From the NCBI GenBank assembly GCA_945862325.1, contig CAMAXZ010000035.1, forward strand, positions 1 to 45,419: DNA of 45,419 bases, written 5' to 3'. The notes below the pieces were generated by a model. That model searched no databases and had not been told where the DNA came from. It saw only the letters and a list, made by a program, of their open reading frames with translations. This stretch comes from Klebsiella pneumoniae. GTDB lineage: Bacteria; Myxococcota_A; UBA796; SXON01. The position numbers and the translations under genes are program-made. Positions 44,075 to 45,419 of this stretch are shown here, piece by piece; positions within the stretch are counted from its first letter, which is position 1; every line of letters begins with the position of its first letter.

Positions 44075-45419
44075 TGCATGAGGGCGTTCATGCGCCCCTG
44101 TGCCTTTTGCGAGAGGGCGTCGGAAGGGTCGTCCACGTAGCTCATCACCTTCTGGTAGAGCGCGAGCGCCTTCTCGACCTGGTTGATGTCCTCGAGCACC
44201 CGGGCTTCTTTGTAGATCTCGGAGGCCTGTTCGCGGAGTCGCTGGCGCGCCTCGCCGAGCCGCGCGGCGGCCGTCTCGTTGAACGGGTCGAGGCGCACCG
44301 TCTCCTTGAGCTGGCTGCGCGCGGTCAGCAAATCATTTGCCTTCAACGCGGACATACCCGCAGTGTAGGACTTCTTGCTGGCCGCCTTCATCTGGTCTTT
44401 CGCGGTGCGGATCGACTCCTCGGCTTGGTAGTACTCGGGCGCGGCGCGCGTCGCGTCGGCGTCGAGCACCTCCTGCCAGCGGGCGACGGCCTTCGCGAAG
44501 TTTCCCTTATCGAATTCGCTCTTGCCACGCGCGTAGAGCTCCGCGAGGCTTGCCCGGCGGGCCTCCTCCTTGCGCTTGGCGGCCCCGGAGGCCGCGGCCG
44601 CTTGCCGGGAGCGCAGCGCGTCCGCGGCGGCCACGAGCTCCGGGTCCCCCGCGTTCAGCCCCATCGCGCGCTCGATCGCGGCGCGGGCATCGGGGATCTG
44701 CGAGCCGTCCTTCTGCGCGGCCGCCGCCAGGGCCAGGGCGGCTGCCTTGGCGTCCGCGCGCTCCTGCGCCGACGCGCTGCGAGCGTCGAGGGCGGCGCGC
44801 ATCGACTCCATCGCGATCGCCTCGCACGCGACGTACCCCATGCGCTCCGCGTCCGGATTGCCCGGATCCGTCTGGAGCACCTTGTAGAACTGCGCCGCCG
44901 CGTCGAAGTAGTCGCGCGCTGCGAAGGCCTTCATGCCCGCTGCCATCAGACCGGCGACCTGCTCCGCGTCGGCGGGGGTGAGGTCACGGCGAGGCGCGGC
45001 GGACGCAACGGCGGCCGGAGCAGAAGTGGCGGTCGGGGCCACGGGCTCGGCCGAAGGTGGCGTCGACGACGATCCGCCCGGCGCGGCGAAGCCCGCCGAA
45101 GCGCCCGCTGGAGCCTCGACCGCCGACCCGGCCTGCGCGGCGACCAGGCCTCGCGCCGAGTCGACCACCGCCTTCGCGCCGAGCAGGAGCACCGTGAACA
45201 CCGCGACGCCGACGGTGACCTGGTTGATGCGGCGAGAAAAGAAGCCGCCACCGCCGCCACCGCCGCGGCCCGACTTGAGGGTACGGCGTGGCCGACCGGC
45301 GCGGCCGCCGCCGACGTCGATCTCGATCTCGTCGGGCGGACGCGGCGCCGGCACATACGGGGGGGGCGGCGCGGTCGCCGACGGCACGAACGGCGGCGGA
45401 GGCGCGGGCGGCGCGGCGA
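44071..45419 (-). CDS. TPR membrane protein, N-terminus beyond window
   Basis: The visible part (over 438 residues) has a Pro-rich, then Gly/basic segment, one transmembrane helix (about 55-77 from GTG at 45387) and a long helical region with TPR-like pairs (GMKAFAARDYFDAAAQFYKV, AVARWQEVLDADATRAAPEY, ALALYQKVMSYVDDPSDALS). The frame is open to the edge with Pro-rich codons, so a domain upstream, possibly FHA, is likely missing. FHA-Pro-TM-TPR proteins are frequent in myxobacteria; that is inference. Confidence 0.8.
   Translation of the reverse strand, partial: AAPPAPPPPFVPSATAPPPPYVPAPRPPDEIEIDVGGGRAGRPRRTLKSGRGGGGGGGFFSRRINQVTVGVAVFTVLLLGAKAVVDSARGLVAAQAGSAVEAPAGASAGFAAPGGSSSTPPSAEPVAPTATSAPAAVASAAPRRDLTPADAEQVAGLMAAGMKAFAARDYFDAAAQFYKVLQTDPGNPDAERMGYVACEAIAMESMRAALDARSASAQERADAKAAALALAAAAQKDGSQIPDARAAIERAMGLNAGDPELVAAADALRSRQAAAASGAAKRKEEARRASLAELYARGKSEFDKGNFAKAVARWQEVLDADATRAAPEYYQAEESIRTAKDQMKAASKKSYTAGMSALKANDLLTARSQLKETVRLDPFNETAAARLGEARQRLREQASEIYKEARVLEDINQVEKALALYQKVMSYVDDPSDALSQKAQGRMNALMQ

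Overview
The window is very GC-rich, densely packed chromosomal DNA, most likely from a myxobacterium-like member of the Myxococcota/Deltaproteobacteria. The evidence is the very high G+C content, frequent GTG starts with GTGA/ATGA stop-start overlaps, many lipoproteins, MopE-type calcium-binding repeats, two MYXO-CTERM-like tails, a Gld-type ABC system and a sigma-54 promoter. I assign about 42 protein genes. I saw no rRNA, tRNA, CRISPR array, insertion sequence, phage gene or replication origin. No gap between genes exceeds about 170 bases.

Layout. 1-4574: end of a receiver-PilZ protein; a minus-strand operon (FG-GAP propeller/MopE protein, CAP lipoprotein, GNAT acetyltransferase); and a TerB-like protein. 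4584-9716: an orphan lipoprotein, divergent from a tightly coupled MoxR ATPase - DUF58 - membrane protein operon. 9733-17991: an outer-membrane barrel candidate; a helical protein coupled to a DnaC-like helicase loader; a GT-C-like membrane protein with a PspA/IM30 protein; a small PKD-like protein; a DUF2400/TIGR02757 protein with an endonuclease-III-like cysteine loop; and a membrane protein.

18014-27711 is the most unusual part. Two very long lipoproteins (about 1195 and 1542 residues) carry arrays of a 68-residue (204 bp) acidic repeat and end in a beta-helix domain. They flank a smaller lipoprotein that has one copy of the repeat and an RCC1-like propeller. The arrays are being homogenised: 216 bp blocks 408 bp apart differ at two positions. 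Next to them lies a GldA/GldF/GldG-like ABC operon (27879-31203).

31236-45419: a ferritin-like protein; a sterol-carrier-like protein; a nucleotide-sugar-epimerase-like protein; a PHP phosphoesterase; a DivIVA-like coiled coil; a membrane-anchored regulator with a zinc anti-sigma motif; and a 55-residue protein preceded by an excellent sigma-54 promoter. These are followed by ComF and a conserved growth cluster (L21, L27, Obg, two exported proteins, RsfS, RlmH). The window closes with an AAA ATPase, an RmlD-like reductase, a HEAT-repeat lipoprotein and a TPR membrane protein cut by the window edge.

The most original leads are the homogenised MopE/beta-helix lipoprotein pair beside the Gld-type transporter, the sigma-54-driven micro-gene, the cysteine-loop DUF2400 protein, and the helicase-loader pair.
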